From the IMG/VR virus record IMGVR_UViG_3300050120_000213, positions 35,511 through 99,510 of that record: a stretch of 64,000 bases of DNA; one strand, written 5' to 3'. How positions within the stretch are numbered: position 1 is the stretch's first letter; each line of letters starts with the position of its first letter. The notes below the pieces were generated by a model. That model ran no database searches. It saw only the letters and a program-made list of their open reading frames with translations, and was not told where the DNA came from. Shown piece after piece: positions 1-7,482 of this stretch. The stretch is from a virus. A program made the translations under genes and the position numbers.

Positions 1-444
1 GTGATACGCCTGTAACAGCATCGGGCCTGCTTCCGCGCCAAAGTCCATAATCTTGGTGCGATAATTCTGCAAGGTAATCCGATTAATTGTCCCCCGCAAG
101 ATATTAACAGCCGGTTCCCAGGCATTTTGATCGGCCTTTAGTACCTTGGTGGATTCAACATTCGCGTAGTTGATCTGGCTGTAAAAATATGCGTTCTCCA
201 AAATCTGCACATAGTAGCTAGCAGGTTCCGGGGTGGGTGCATCCATAACTTCAGGAAACATCTGGGAAAGCGTCTCAATCTGAGGCAAATTATGGTGCTT
301 TCGGACATGCTCATCCACCCACTGAAACACTGGGAGTTCGTTAGGTTTGAATAGTGCTGGTGTTAGCTTTGCTCTAAACCATTCTATTGATTGCTGTTGT
401 TCGCATAGGCGACGGATCGCCTTAAGGCCGCTGTTATACGACAT
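1..444 (-). CDS. DnaB-like replicative helicase, N-terminal part (cut by window edge)
   Basis: An open frame of 148 codons starts at ATG 444 and runs off the left edge without a stop. The start MSYNSGLKAIRRLCEQ, followed by a helical region with WFRAKLTPALFKPNELPVF and then HNLPQIETLSQMFPE, resembles the N-terminal domain of phage DnaB-type helicases, in which an H-x-x-LP motif precedes the linker. The ATPase core would lie outside the window. It follows a loader-like gene and an initiator-like gene in the same direction, which fits a replication cluster. The assignment rests on the N-terminal domain and context only. Confidence 0.55.
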   Translation of the reverse strand, partial: MSYNSGLKAIRRLCEQQQSIEWFRAKLTPALFKPNELPVFQWVDEHVRKHHNLPQIETLSQMFPEVMDAPTPEPASYYVQILENAYFYSQINYANVESTKVLKADQNAWEPAVNILRGTINRITLQNYRTKIMDFGAEAGPMLLQAYH

Positions 445-464
445 GTTCTTATTGCCCCGGTTTT

Positions 465-1016
465 TCAGGCTATGGTCTGAAAATGTTCTTTTATGTGTTC
501 CGCAAACACTGGCCCATATGCAAGCTTCAGCCCCTCCAGGGACTCCACACACACCACCGTGGGCTTGTTAGCGGTTAACCGATTTAATAAAACGTCATAT
601 ACCGACTGCACTTGCCATGCGGTCAGTTGTTTACCAAAGCTATTCAGATACAAGTTAGGTACCACTAATACGGTCGGCTCCATGGCTTCGACAGGGTGAC
701 TGACTATGGTATTCAACGAGATCACCCGGGCATCAATAAAATTGCGAACCAATGTCCCGGCAATCGCCATGCACCGGGTTTCTGCGTGATCAGCCCCGAC
801 GAGCGCCAGCCCGCCCAAGCCGTCTTTACGGCTGACATTAAAACTACGGACCCACTCAATTTCGCCGTCTTGGCAAAAACTTTTCATAGAATGACGGATG
901 AACGAAGCGGGGACATTGGCGATCTCGCAGACGCGTTCCATATCTGCAATGATTCGCCCATGCACCACTGGGTCTAACACCACCACCGGTGCGGTCGCTT
1001 TCACGGTCGCATTCAC
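465..1016 (-). CDS. Degenerate DnaC-like helicase loader (no intact Walker A)
   Basis: This 183-residue protein has the layout of a DnaC/IstB-type AAA+ loader: an N-terminal helical part, then a strand-loop-helix GLALVGADHAETRCMAIA at about residues 68-85 where Walker A should be, then PTVLVVPNLYL at the Walker B position, and NKPTVVCVESLEGL near the end like the sensor 1 strand. The P-loop lysine and the Walker B acidic pair are both missing, so it probably does not hydrolyse ATP. It lies between an initiator-like gene and a DnaB-like helicase, which suits a loader. The fold match is by eye. Confidence 0.45.
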   Translation of the reverse strand: MNATVKATAPVVVLDPVVHGRIIADMERVCEIANVPASFIRHSMKSFCQDGEIEWVRSFNVSRKDGLGGLALVGADHAETRCMAIAGTLVRNFIDARVISLNTIVSHPVEAMEPTVLVVPNLYLNSFGKQLTAWQVQSVYDVLLNRLTANKPTVVCVESLEGLKLAYGPVFAEHIKEHFQTIA

Positions 1017-1019
1017 GAT

Positions 1020-2117
1020 TTATCCTTTTGACTTCACTAAAGCCATCATCTGCTCAAGGGCCGTCTGTTGTTGGGCTTCAGAAGCCAGATCAGGCGGGTG
1101 GGCAACAAGCTCCTTAATAGGATTATTAGAAGCTTGTGGCACTGTACCTGATTTAATCGGTTTCAGCGAGGTAGGTATGTTCGGTGGCGCACCATGTTTC
1201 TCTTTCTGCTCTGCAATCAATTGCAAAAGGATAGGGTAGTGGTTCCTGAAAAATTTCAAGGTGGGTTGGGTAGGGGGCTCCGCTACAGACTTTCTAATCT
1301 TGCACTCCCAGATAAACGTGCCCCAATCAGACAGGGCAAACAGCATACACTCTCGCGTTTTTTCTTCACCAATGTCCGCTTGAATATCTTTCAGCCAGCG
1401 CTGCTCTAATCTACTCATGGAGAGCTGCCTTACCCCAGTGAGTGCAGACATCTCATTCAACCAAGTAAATTGTAGAGGCTTACCCTGTTTTTTCTTCTCT
1501 GTAAGTCGCTTTAACACTTCTACGAGGTTTGTCATAGCTACATCAGAGGGTGTTGCCTCTGCCTCATTTTCATTCTGCCCTGAAAGCATTACCAGGGGTG
1601 GGGGGGTTTGTATTTCTGTGGCTGGTTTTTCAGCCACCAAAGAATCTTCTTTTAAATCTTTTCTTTTAATTAGGCATGTGGTCGTTATGCCCGAATCCAT
1701 CTGGGCGTTATGCCCGGTTGCAGCCGTACCAAGGGCGGCCATGAGTTCTTCTTTGATATCCTTTTCAATGATGCGTTCGATCACTGCTAGTACATCTATC
1801 CGAAGATGGGTCACCGGCTTACCCCGACTATTTTGATAAATAGCTTTGTGCAATAGCCCTTCGTCAGCGAGGCGTTTCATCGCGGTGCGAAGACTGCGCT
1901 CGGAGAGTCCGGTTTCCTCACACCACTCTTGGCGTGAACGCCCTACCCATTGTTGCCCATCGCGTTCAATCCATGCCCGCGTCTTACCGGCTTTAGATTG
2001 GGTGCCGTAATAGAGCAGTTGGGAAGCCAGCCGCCCTCCTTGCAGCCCAAACAGGGTATTGAGTTCGGAAAGAACGTAGCCGCCCCGGCGCTTACTTATT
2101 TCTGTCCAAGGGGTCAT
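1020..2117 (-). CDS. Replication initiator-like winged-helix protein
   Basis: The 365-residue protein carries a winged helix-turn-helix at about residues 55-105 (GRSRQEWCEETGLSERSLRT, then a wing ending HLRIDVL). This resembles phage replication protein O and RepA-type initiators, which recognise the origin and recruit the helicase. It precedes the loader-like and helicase genes and overlaps the upstream gene by 4 bp (ATGA). A GAGGA ribosome site supports the start. The C-terminal half (YPILLQLIAEQKEKHG region) contains one exact copy of the genome-wide 16-bp dyad. A general DNA-binding role is safer than the precise function. Confidence 0.55.
   Translation of the reverse strand: MTPWTEISKRRGGYVLSELNTLFGLQGGRLASQLLYYGTQSKAGKTRAWIERDGQQWVGRSRQEWCEETGLSERSLRTAMKRLADEGLLHKAIYQNSRGKPVTHLRIDVLAVIERIIEKDIKEELMAALGTAATGHNAQMDSGITTTCLIKRKDLKEDSLVAEKPATEIQTPPPLVMLSGQNENEAEATPSDVAMTNLVEVLKRLTEKKKQGKPLQFTWLNEMSALTGVRQLSMSRLEQRWLKDIQADIGEEKTRECMLFALSDWGTFIWECKIRKSVAEPPTQPTLKFFRNHYPILLQLIAEQKEKHGAPPNIPTSLKPIKSGTVPQASNNPIKELVAHPPDLASEAQQQTALEQMMALVKSKG
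1212..1226 (+). repeat. Dyad repeat copy 1 (CA centre), intragenic
   Basis: TGCAATCAATTGCAA lies inside the initiator-like gene, where the coding strand reads LQLIA. Confidence 0.9.
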
Positions 2118-2737
2118 TCTGCTTCCTCGTCAGCCATCTCGGCGTAGAGTTCTTCTATCAGGGTATTTTTTGGCACCTCTCCAAATTCGAACCTAGCTTC
2201 GGTCGCATCTTTGATAGCTGCGCTTATCCACTCTTTATCAAATTCCGTAAGCCCACCATCTAGTAAAGCCATAGCGTCCCCCATAATATGGGCTACTAAT
2301 TCCTCAAACATTGACCCATTCTTGCCCTCAACTGCCCCAAATTCTGGGTGCACCATATAAACGGTATGCTTGCCGGGAGTGCCACATAGAAAGTAAGCGT
2401 GTGGGAATTTGCCTAGTGCTGCGATGGCTTGTAATTTTTTTATTTCTTCATCGGATGGGGGGGCAGGCTTTATTTCTACAAATAAAAAATCCCAACACCC
2501 TAAAGGAATCTGTGCCTTGTACACCCAACCAACACTCCAAGTCTCTGTGTACTCCGGTGGATACCTATTTGATATTTTAAAGTCAGGCAGATAGCAACTA
2601 CTATCAGATAGTTTGTATCCTTCGTCTTCGTACACCCATTTGATGTCGCCTAGCGACTCAAAAAACACAGCCCAACGGGCTTCGAGCCGTGAGCGGAAAC
2701 GGTAACCTTTATATTTAGTTTCTATGGCTGTGACCAC
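2114..2737 (-). CDS. Phage PD-(D/E)xK nuclease-like protein
   Basis: The 207-residue protein starts MVTAIETKYKGYRFRSRLEA and has YLPDFKI at about residue 55 and FVEIKP about 40 residues later. The E...PDF...EIK pattern is that of the PD-(D/E)xK nuclease fold, and the opening is typical of a widespread family of small phage proteins. I chose GTG 2737 because AGGAG lies 7 nt upstream. The longer frame would run back through a structured terminator-like leader. Its target is unknown; DNA recombination or degradation is plausible. Confidence 0.5.
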   Translation of the reverse strand: MVTAIETKYKGYRFRSRLEARWAVFFESLGDIKWVYEDEGYKLSDSSCYLPDFKISNRYPPEYTETWSVGWVYKAQIPLGCWDFLFVEIKPAPPSDEEIKKLQAIAALGKFPHAYFLCGTPGKHTVYMVHPEFGAVEGKNGSMFEELVAHIMGDAMALLDGGLTEFDKEWISAAIKDATEARFEFGEVPKNTLIEELYAEMADEEAE

Positions 2738-2753
2738 AACAAGACTCCTAACG

Positions 2754-2842
2754 AAAAAAGTCCCACCTGCTCGCTCCCTCTCATTGTTTAGAGAGGGTTG
2801 GCCGACACGGACCAAAGAACCGTGCAGCGAGCATGTGGGACT
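2754..2842 (-). ncRNA. Structured leader RNA ending in a terminator-like U-run
   Basis: On the minus strand, a 17-bp outer stem with one mismatch (arms 2826-2842 and 2759-2775) encloses two hairpins, CACGG/CCGTG (2806-2824) and CCCTCTC/GAGAGGG (2776-2797). It is followed directly by six T residues (2754-2759). A TTGGCCG segment at about 2865 could pair with CGGCCAA in the internal junction, an alternative fold. The element lies between a promoter (2890-2917) and the GTG start at 2737, so it could act as an attenuator or a small RNA. No known riboswitch class is recognised. Confidence 0.55.
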
Positions 2843-2889
2843 TCCTTTGGGTTTTCCTAACGGCCAAGCTAGGCTGTACTGAGGTTTCC

Positions 2890-2917
2890 AGTATAGCACA
2901 CCCGTTAAGGAATGCAA
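2890..2917 (-). promoter_or_regulatory. Sigma70-type promoter, extended -10
   Basis: On the minus strand TTGCAT (2912-2917) and TGCTATACT (-10 hexamer 2890-2895) are separated by 16 bp. It would drive the structured leader and the nuclease-like gene. Confidence 0.6.
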
Positions 2918-2926
2918 TAGGGTTGT

Positions 2927-3454
2927 TTAGGCTGCAACAGCCCCGGCAGTGAAGTTCGGCAGTGCTACAGGCGGCGTAAACGGCAGTTGCGGGCGCTTGC
3001 CGCCCCGAGTCGGGTGTAGCGCACTGGCGACCTTAGCGCGCAGCGCACGCGGCATTTCGAAGGCGGACTGTACACCTTCAGCGGGGCATACCGTGACGTT
3101 GCGGGTTTGCTCCAGCGCGGCCAGCAATTTTTCCACGCCCTTACGGGAGGTGTAATAGCGCTGGTACCCCGCCGATTCCTTGTGGCGCGAAAGGAAGTCC
3201 CTGGCGTCGTACTTGTCTTCCAGACCGGCCTTGGTAAAACCCCAGTCTTCGAACTTGCCGTACATCTTGACCTTGTAACTATCCTGGCCGAACTTGCCGA
3301 TCACGATGGCTTGGTAGTCATCAGCGCTGGTTTTCGTGGCCGCGATCAGGTAGAACAATTCGTGTGATAGCCCGTCGATAAATACCGGGTGAGTTGACAG
3401 CCCCGCCGCCCATGCGCCCTGTTTTTCGAACAAGGGCTTTTTTGCTTTTGCCAT
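2927..3454 (-). CDS. Hypothetical protein, 175 aa
   Basis: I do not recognise this protein. The start MAKAKKPLFEKQGAWAAGLS is followed by a folded middle part with YKVKMYGKFEDWGF, and the C-terminus is basic and proline-rich (HPTRGGKRPQLPF). It is separated from the next gene downstream by a promoter and the structured leader. It may work with the DNA-binding early proteins around it, but nothing in the sequence fixes a role. Confidence 0.6.
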   Translation of the reverse strand: MAKAKKPLFEKQGAWAAGLSTHPVFIDGLSHELFYLIAATKTSADDYQAIVIGKFGQDSYKVKMYGKFEDWGFTKAGLEDKYDARDFLSRHKESAGYQRYYTSRKGVEKLLAALEQTRNVTVCPAEGVQSAFEMPRALRAKVASALHPTRGGKRPQLPFTPPVALPNFTAGAVAA

Positions 3455-3478
3455 GTCGTTCTCTCTTGTTAGGTAATG

Positions 3479-3519
3479 ACGGAAAGCCCGTCCTACTGCC
3501 CTCTACAAGAAAGGGCAGT
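3479..3519 (-). other. Two adjacent hairpins in an intergenic gap
   Basis: The 75-bp gap between the 2927 and 3530 genes holds two inverted repeats: ACTGCCCT/AGGGCAGT (3495-3519) and GACGG/CCGTC (3479-3492). Neither is followed by a T-run, so they look like RNA-processing or stabilising structures rather than a terminator. Confidence 0.5.
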
Positions 3520-3529
3520 GAGCCGAGTC

Positions 3530-3715
3530 CTACCGGAAGTGCTTCTCGTAAATCTGGTCAAGTACGTCTAGTTGCTTATCGGTCAAGTCACCGATCTTTT
3601 CAGCCAGCGCCGCCCGCTCTACCGATTCCATGAACTGCTTTTCCCAGTTCGTCAGATCGTGGGGCGTGAGCGACCGGCACTTTTCGACTTTTTTGTTGGT
3701 CGATAGCAACTCCAT
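3530..3715 (-). CDS. Hypothetical protein, 61 aa
   Basis: A small charged helical protein (MELLSTNKKVEKCRSLTPHD...) with no known motif. Its ATG lies just past the stop codon of the preceding gene, so it is probably translationally coupled to it. No function can be assigned. Confidence 0.5.
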   Translation of the reverse strand: MELLSTNKKVEKCRSLTPHDLTNWEKQFMESVERAALAEKIGDLTDKQLDVLDQIYEKHFR

Positions 3716-3716
3716 T

Positions 3717-4298
3717 TCAGGCCCCTTCCTCGTCGTCGGATTCGCTGGGCGGCGTGGGGTTCTGGCCGTACTTGGAGTAGTCGATCTGCGTTTCTTTGGC
3801 GGCGTACTCGCCCAGGGGTTTCAACGCCAGCGGGTAGTACTTGGCGTCTGCAGTGGCCGTGTTACCAAAGAACTGGTTGAATATGTCCGACGAGTTATTG
3901 AAGGTCGGCACAATTGCGGCGGCCTCCAGCGTTTCATCGAGCCACTTTTGCAAGACCGGGAGTTGAGTCTCCAAATAGGCCGACAGTTCGAAGCTGGACA
4001 AATTTTCACCCAGCACAACCATGATTTTGTTCAAACGGTGGCCGGGATGTATCGGCAACTTGCCGGTGGGCTTTTCGTTGAAGGCCACCAGGAAACTACC
4101 GCCGTGCCGTGATTTGAACGGGCTACCTTCCGGGGGATCATTCAAGCAGGCCAGCGCCAAAATCAACGACACTTTATTTTCCTTGCCGCTGATTTCAACG
4201 TTCAGGCCATAAATCGTTTCGCCCTGTACGCCGACCACGCTATAGATGCGGCTTTCGCCTCGGAACATGTACGGAATTGCGTTTTGTGCATCAGACAT
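3717..4298 (-). CDS. Acidic-tailed protein, possibly ssDNA-binding
   Basis: A 193-residue protein starting MSDAQNAIPYMFRGE, with a beta-rich N-terminal half and a strongly acidic C-terminus (PPSESDDEEGA). An OB-like body with an acidic tail is typical of phage single-strand binding proteins, but I see no decisive motif. GGAG lies 8 nt before the chosen ATG at 4298; a GTG 9 nt upstream overlaps the ribosome site. A strong promoter with a dyad repeat above it precedes the gene. Confidence 0.5.
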   Translation of the reverse strand: MSDAQNAIPYMFRGESRIYSVVGVQGETIYGLNVEISGKENKVSLILALACLNDPPEGSPFKSRHGGSFLVAFNEKPTGKLPIHPGHRLNKIMVVLGENLSSFELSAYLETQLPVLQKWLDETLEAAAIVPTFNNSSDIFNQFFGNTATADAKYYPLALKPLGEYAAKETQIDYSKYGQNPTPPSESDDEEGA

Positions 4299-4337
4299 TT
4301 TAAACACTCCATTGAGTAAAAAGATGTTTCAGGGGTA

Positions 4338-4365
4338 AGAATAGCACTTATTGCTAGTTTGTCAA
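4338..4365 (-). promoter_or_regulatory. Sigma70-type promoter
   Basis: On the minus strand TTGACA (4360-4365), a 16-bp spacer ending TGC, and TATTCT (4338-4343). It drives the acidic-tailed gene; a dyad repeat lies 8 bp upstream. Confidence 0.75.
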
Positions 4366-4373
4366 AGATATTT

Positions 4374-4389
4374 TTGCAATCAATTGCAA
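4374..4389 (+). repeat. Dyad repeat copy 2 (CA centre)
   Basis: TTGCAATCAATTGCAA, 8 bp upstream of a -35 box and 37 bp after the stop of the HNH gene. Confidence 0.95.
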
Positions 4390-4426
4390 TTTCTTCTTCA
4401 AGGGGCTAGGGGCCAATCCTCTGGTT

Positions 4427-4930
4427 TTATTTTAACCACCCCCAGTTCTTTTTTAGGTGTATGCCAAGTACAGTACTACGTGTCACACCGTATATTTCTG
4501 CAATTTTTGACTGTGGCATTTTTGTAAGTAGTAGCTTACGGATTTCTACCACATCTTTAGGAGAAAGTTTTGCCATACCATGCCTAGCGCCCCTACGTAT
4601 TCTGCCATTTCTAATGGCGTCATCTAAGTTATCTTTCCTGCCACCATACCGTAAATTACCAGGGGTGTTATTAGTGGGGGTGTCATCCCAATGCAGAACC
4701 ATTCTGCCATTCCTAGGGCCAATAAAAGCCTCCGCCACCAAAACCGAAACAAGCTTATGCCTACGCTTATTATGTTTGTACAAACTTACTTGTGGGCGTC
4801 CCCCATCTTTTATACTCGTGGCTATTATTCCTCCTGGGGTACAGGGGCGTGGAAGTGAACGAACTCGACCCTGGTTAGACACCTCATATAGCCCTTCATA
4901 ACCCTCTATAGGCAACCAATTTTCAATCAT
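4427..4930 (-). CDS. NUMOD4/HNH homing endonuclease
   Basis: The 167-residue protein opens with a NUMOD4 motif (ENWLPIEGYEGLYEVSNQGR, residues 3-22). An HNH region follows at about residues 62-110 (VAEAFIGPRNGRMVLHWDD, TNNTPGNLRYG), and a helix-turn-helix closes the protein (SKIAEIYGVTRSTVLGIHLK). This architecture is typical of free-standing phage homing endonucleases, which cut an intronless allele to spread. It overlaps the upstream gene by 4 bp (ATGA). The usual NHIDG of the HNH site reads LHWDD here. Confidence 0.85.
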   Translation of the reverse strand: MIENWLPIEGYEGLYEVSNQGRVRSLPRPCTPGGIIATSIKDGGRPQVSLYKHNKRRHKLVSVLVAEAFIGPRNGRMVLHWDDTPTNNTPGNLRYGGRKDNLDDAIRNGRIRRGARHGMAKLSPKDVVEIRKLLLTKMPQSKIAEIYGVTRSTVLGIHLKKNWGWLK

Positions 4931-5256
4931 ATGCCGAGCGCCACACAGCGTTTATGGAAGTTAACCAAAAGTGACCTAATACCGAACCACCCAGAGCCTT
5001 TGTAGGTGTCAGCGGCTGCGCCAGCTTCTTCTAACAATTGCTGATCGTTGCCAGGGTATTGGTACTTCTTGGGGTCGCGCTTCATCAGCGTCATAAGGGC
5101 TTCCCTCAGATAGAACGGGTCAGGGTTTCTCTTGACTAAAAAAAGTCGTTCTTCGTGTGGCAAGCGCACAAAAAAATCCCAACAGTCTTGAGATTCCTTA
5201 AGGTCTGTCACCTTCTGCTCTAACTCTCGCAGACGTAGTTCTTGTTCGGGGGTCAT
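4927..5256 (-). CDS. Hypothetical coiled-coil protein, 109 aa
   Basis: The N-terminus MTPEQELRLRELEQKVTDLK is a predicted coiled coil. The rest (FFVRLPHEERLFLVKRNPDP) has no family I recognise. The ATG overlaps the stop of the AAA+ gene (TTATGA), so the two are translationally coupled and it may be a partner of that ATPase. That link is inference. Confidence 0.55.
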   Translation of the reverse strand: MTPEQELRLRELEQKVTDLKESQDCWDFFVRLPHEERLFLVKRNPDPFYLREALMTLMKRDPKKYQYPGNDQQLLEEAGAAADTYKGSGWFGIRSLLVNFHKRCVALGI

Positions 5257-6434
5257 AATTTTAACCAATTACCTTTTTTGATCGCATCGTACACGATATC
5301 GGCCACTTCACTATGGGCCAACTCCGCCTTGCCCGTGGCTTCAATTGCCTCACGCAATTTATTCTGTACCGCCATGGCGGGGGCGTGGCCCGAAATGTCT
5401 TTGAACACTTCCAAACAAAATTGCTTGGCGTCTTTCAACGACAGTTTGGGTAAGTGCAATACCATATCCAAGCGCCCCGCCCGATACAGTTCCGGGGGAA
5501 TTTTTTCTATGGCGTTGGTGGTCATGACAGTAAGTACCCGACTACGGTGCTCATTAAGCCACCACAGCAACGTGCTGAGTATCCGGGTAATCACCCCCGT
5601 GTCATCAGAGTGATTGAAGATCTTTTCGATCTCATCCAGCAGAATCACGCACGGACTTTCCTGTTCGGCCAGGATTAGGCTGCGCTGCACGCGGTTTTCT
5701 GATTCACCGATGTAGCGGTTGAGCGCTTGAGAAATATCAAGACGGTAAAGTGGGGTGCCTAAGCGCCGCGCTACCGCACGGGCCGCCATCGTCTTACCTA
5801 CTCCCGGGGGGCCAGCCAGCATCACGCCGCGTGGCACCAGCTTATGGGGAGTGTTTTCAGATTCGAAGAATTTCTGATTCACCGTGAGCCATTCTTCTAG
5901 CTTAGGCGGCCACACGTAAAAATCGTCGGAATCGGTGTCTAACGGAATTAACCCCTGAATTCCCCCCGTCAACGACAGGCGGGTTTTACGCACTTCGTGC
6001 GGGAGTAGTCCACTGGTGCGGGCAATCGTCAGATCCACCACTTCACTGGCAGTCTTTAGCGATAGCCCCTTCAGAATCTTTATTAGCGCTTCACGCTGGC
6101 TGGCCTGTGTGAAGGGCTTCAGGTAGTCATGCAGCATGTCGGGTGGCGCTGGCAACATACCACCATCAAACATCAGGCTGGAGGGCTTGGAGGGATTGAT
6201 CACCACCAAACTAGCTTGGGCCTTCTTGAGCCTCTGATAGCTGTGTAGGGTTGCTACCTTTTCATCCAGCGTCCAGTAGACGTTGGGAAGTACCACGCCC
6301 TTGTCACCAACGTTGCCCCAGTCGTGAACTTTCTTGGGGCCTGCAATTGATTGCAAAACTTCCTCGCAATGCACCAGATCATCGGTAGTGCAGGAGATGA
6401 GGGGGATACGGGCTTTTATCGCGTCGTGAAGCAT
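5253..6434 (-). CDS. AAA+ ATPase (FtsH/ClpX-like core)
   Basis: The 393-residue protein has a phage-specific N-terminal half and a AAA+ module from about residue 170. Walker A is GPPGVGKT (208-215), Walker B is VILLDEIEK (263-271), sensor 1 is TVMTTN (302-307), and the arginine-finger region is YRAGRLD (317-323). Such proteins remodel protein or nucleoprotein complexes; an early role in replication or host takeover is plausible. The N-terminal part contains one exact copy of the dyad repeat, read as LQSIA. It is followed by an overlapping coiled-coil gene. Confidence 0.85.
   Translation of the reverse strand: MLHDAIKARIPLISCTTDDLVHCEEVLQSIAGPKKVHDWGNVGDKGVVLPNVYWTLDEKVATLHSYQRLKKAQASLVVINPSKPSSLMFDGGMLPAPPDMLHDYLKPFTQASQREALIKILKGLSLKTASEVVDLTIARTSGLLPHEVRKTRLSLTGGIQGLIPLDTDSDDFYVWPPKLEEWLTVNQKFFESENTPHKLVPRGVMLAGPPGVGKTMAARAVARRLGTPLYRLDISQALNRYIGESENRVQRSLILAEQESPCVILLDEIEKIFNHSDDTGVITRILSTLLWWLNEHRSRVLTVMTTNAIEKIPPELYRAGRLDMVLHLPKLSLKDAKQFCLEVFKDISGHAPAMAVQNKLREAIEATGKAELAHSEVADIVYDAIKKGNWLKL
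6342..6356 (-). repeat. Dyad repeat copy 3 (TG centre), intragenic
   Basis: TGCAATTGATTGCAA on the plus strand, inside the AAA+ gene; the coding strand reads LQSIA. Confidence 0.9.
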
Positions 6435-6469
6435 GGGTATCCATGTAAAAGCCCCTTGCGGGGCAGAAA

Positions 6470-6646
6470 TTACTTCGCTTTACGACGATACAACTCGGTC
6501 GCGGCGTCGTTGATTTGGTCAAGGTATTTGCACTCAGCTTGCTCGTTGCCTAGCTCGCGTGCGCAGGTTGCGGCCTCGTGGGCATCGCTCATGATATAGC
6601 GAAGCTCGGCTTCTGATTTGGCACGCATCATTTGAAGGTTGGTCAT
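6470..6646 (-). CDS. Hypothetical helical protein, 58 aa
   Basis: MTNLQMMRAKSEAELRYIMS... is a short all-helical protein with two cysteines. GGAGTGCGAC precedes the chosen ATG at 6646; the upstream in-frame ATG is part of the ribosome site. It is driven by a near-consensus promoter. No function is recognised. Confidence 0.55.
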   Translation of the reverse strand: MTNLQMMRAKSEAELRYIMSDAHEAATCARELGNEQAECKYLDQINDAATELYRRKAK

Positions 6647-6678
6647 GTCGCACTCCATTGCGGTTTGGGTATGAGTTA

Positions 6679-6706
6679 ATTATAACCCATTTTATCGCTT
6701 TGTCAA
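6679..6706 (-). promoter_or_regulatory. Consensus sigma70 promoter
   Basis: On the minus strand TTGACA (6701-6706), 16-bp spacer, TATAAT (6679-6684). Both hexamers are perfect, making this the strongest-looking promoter in the window. It drives the 6470 gene and the AAA+ operon. Confidence 0.85.
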
Positions 6707-6710
6707 AGGA

Positions 6711-6791
6711 TTAATACGGCCACAGCACAATAAAAGCCGCCCCACAGAGCGTAACCGCGAATCCTATGGTCATCCAAAAGAGCTTATCCAT
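6711..6791 (-). CDS. Tiny membrane peptide, 26 aa
   Basis: MDKLFWMTIGFAVTLCGAAF and a short end (IVLWPY) form a single hydrophobic span with one acidic and one basic residue at the N-terminus. GAGG lies 7 nt before the ATG. It follows the endolysin gene and a structured leader, so a lysis-timing or small membrane-effector role is possible. Confidence 0.5.
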   Translation of the reverse strand: MDKLFWMTIGFAVTLCGAAFIVLWPY

Positions 6792-6938
6792 GCTGAGACC
6801 TCAGAGGATTTCCCTTCATGGAGGGGCGCAGACTAAAGCTGTCAACTCGTGATGGAGCACGAGGATCGCTCTATACCGTTGCGGCGAGCGCCGCAGGGTG
6901 TCTACGCCCTTTCACGAAGGGGCTGGGATTGCCCCAAC
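6792..6938 (-). ncRNA. Structured 5' leader RNA, about 146 nt
   Basis: The transcript expected from the promoter at 6945-6972 begins with about 146 nt that hold several hairpins before the small membrane ORF: GGGGC/GCCCC, CCTT/AAGG, GCGGC/GCCGC, CTCGTG/CACGAG and a CCCTTC-type stem. No frame in it looks coding. It could be a cis-regulatory leader or a small RNA. No known family is recognised. Confidence 0.45.
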
Positions 6939-6944
6939 AAATTC

Positions 6945-6972
6945 AGTATATCGCATTTGCGGCAATTGTCAA
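6945..6972 (-). promoter_or_regulatory. Sigma70-type promoter
   Basis: On the minus strand TTGACA (6967-6972), 16-bp spacer, TATACT (6945-6950), just beyond the endolysin stop codon. Confidence 0.75.
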
Positions 6973-6978
6973 AAGAAT

Positions 6979-7452
6979 TTACACCGTTGCTGGGGGAATT
7001 ACGTCAAGAGCCTGTAGGCCGTGTTGCGCAATGATCTCACCGATCTTCTGCCCATATAGCGGGTCCGTCGCGTAATTAGCAGCGGCCACCGCGTTGGCGA
7101 AGCTAGGACCATCTGTACAAGCGAAGGCCGGGGCATAACGTGGGTTGGTAATCAGGAACTGTGCGTGATCATTCAGGCTGGCGAGCCACGTGCTGTACTT
7201 ACGAAACAGCGCTGGCTCCATCACCCAATGGCCTTTAAGAAACTCCCGAGTTTGGATCGCATACGTAGGTCCGGTCCAACTCGGGTCCGCCTTTACCCCA
7301 AACAAGTTCATTGCAGCTTGGGTCAGTTGCGAACCCCCCCACCCGCTCTCTAGCGCAGCATCAGCAATAACAAAACTGGCCGGGATGTTGGTGGCGGCCA
7401 TGGACTGCTGAGCCGGGGCCGTCAACATCTGAATGAAAAATTGCGGGGTCAT
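6979..7452 (-). CDS. Endolysin: FlgJ-type glucosaminidase
   Basis: The 157-residue protein matches the glucosaminidase domain of FlgJ-like peptidoglycan hydrolases. ALESGWG carries the likely catalytic glutamate (E35), followed by NLFGVKADPSW and further on YATDPLYGQKI. It would cut the glycan strands of peptidoglycan at lysis. There is no signal peptide, so it needs a holin to reach the wall. I chose ATG 7452 because GGAG lies 5 nt upstream; the longer frame would begin inside a dyad repeat. Spanin- and holin-like genes lie upstream. Confidence 0.85.
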   Translation of the reverse strand: MTPQFFIQMLTAPAQQSMAATNIPASFVIADAALESGWGGSQLTQAAMNLFGVKADPSWTGPTYAIQTREFLKGHWVMEPALFRKYSTWLASLNDHAQFLITNPRYAPAFACTDGPSFANAVAAANYATDPLYGQKIGEIIAQHGLQALDVIPPATV

Positions 7453-7466
7453 CGCCACTCCTAGTT

Positions 7467-7482
7467 TTGCAATCAATTGCAA
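7467..7482 (+). repeat. Dyad repeat copy 4 (CA centre)
   Basis: TTGCAATCAATTGCAA, directly abutting the stop codon of the spanin-like gene. Confidence 0.95.
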
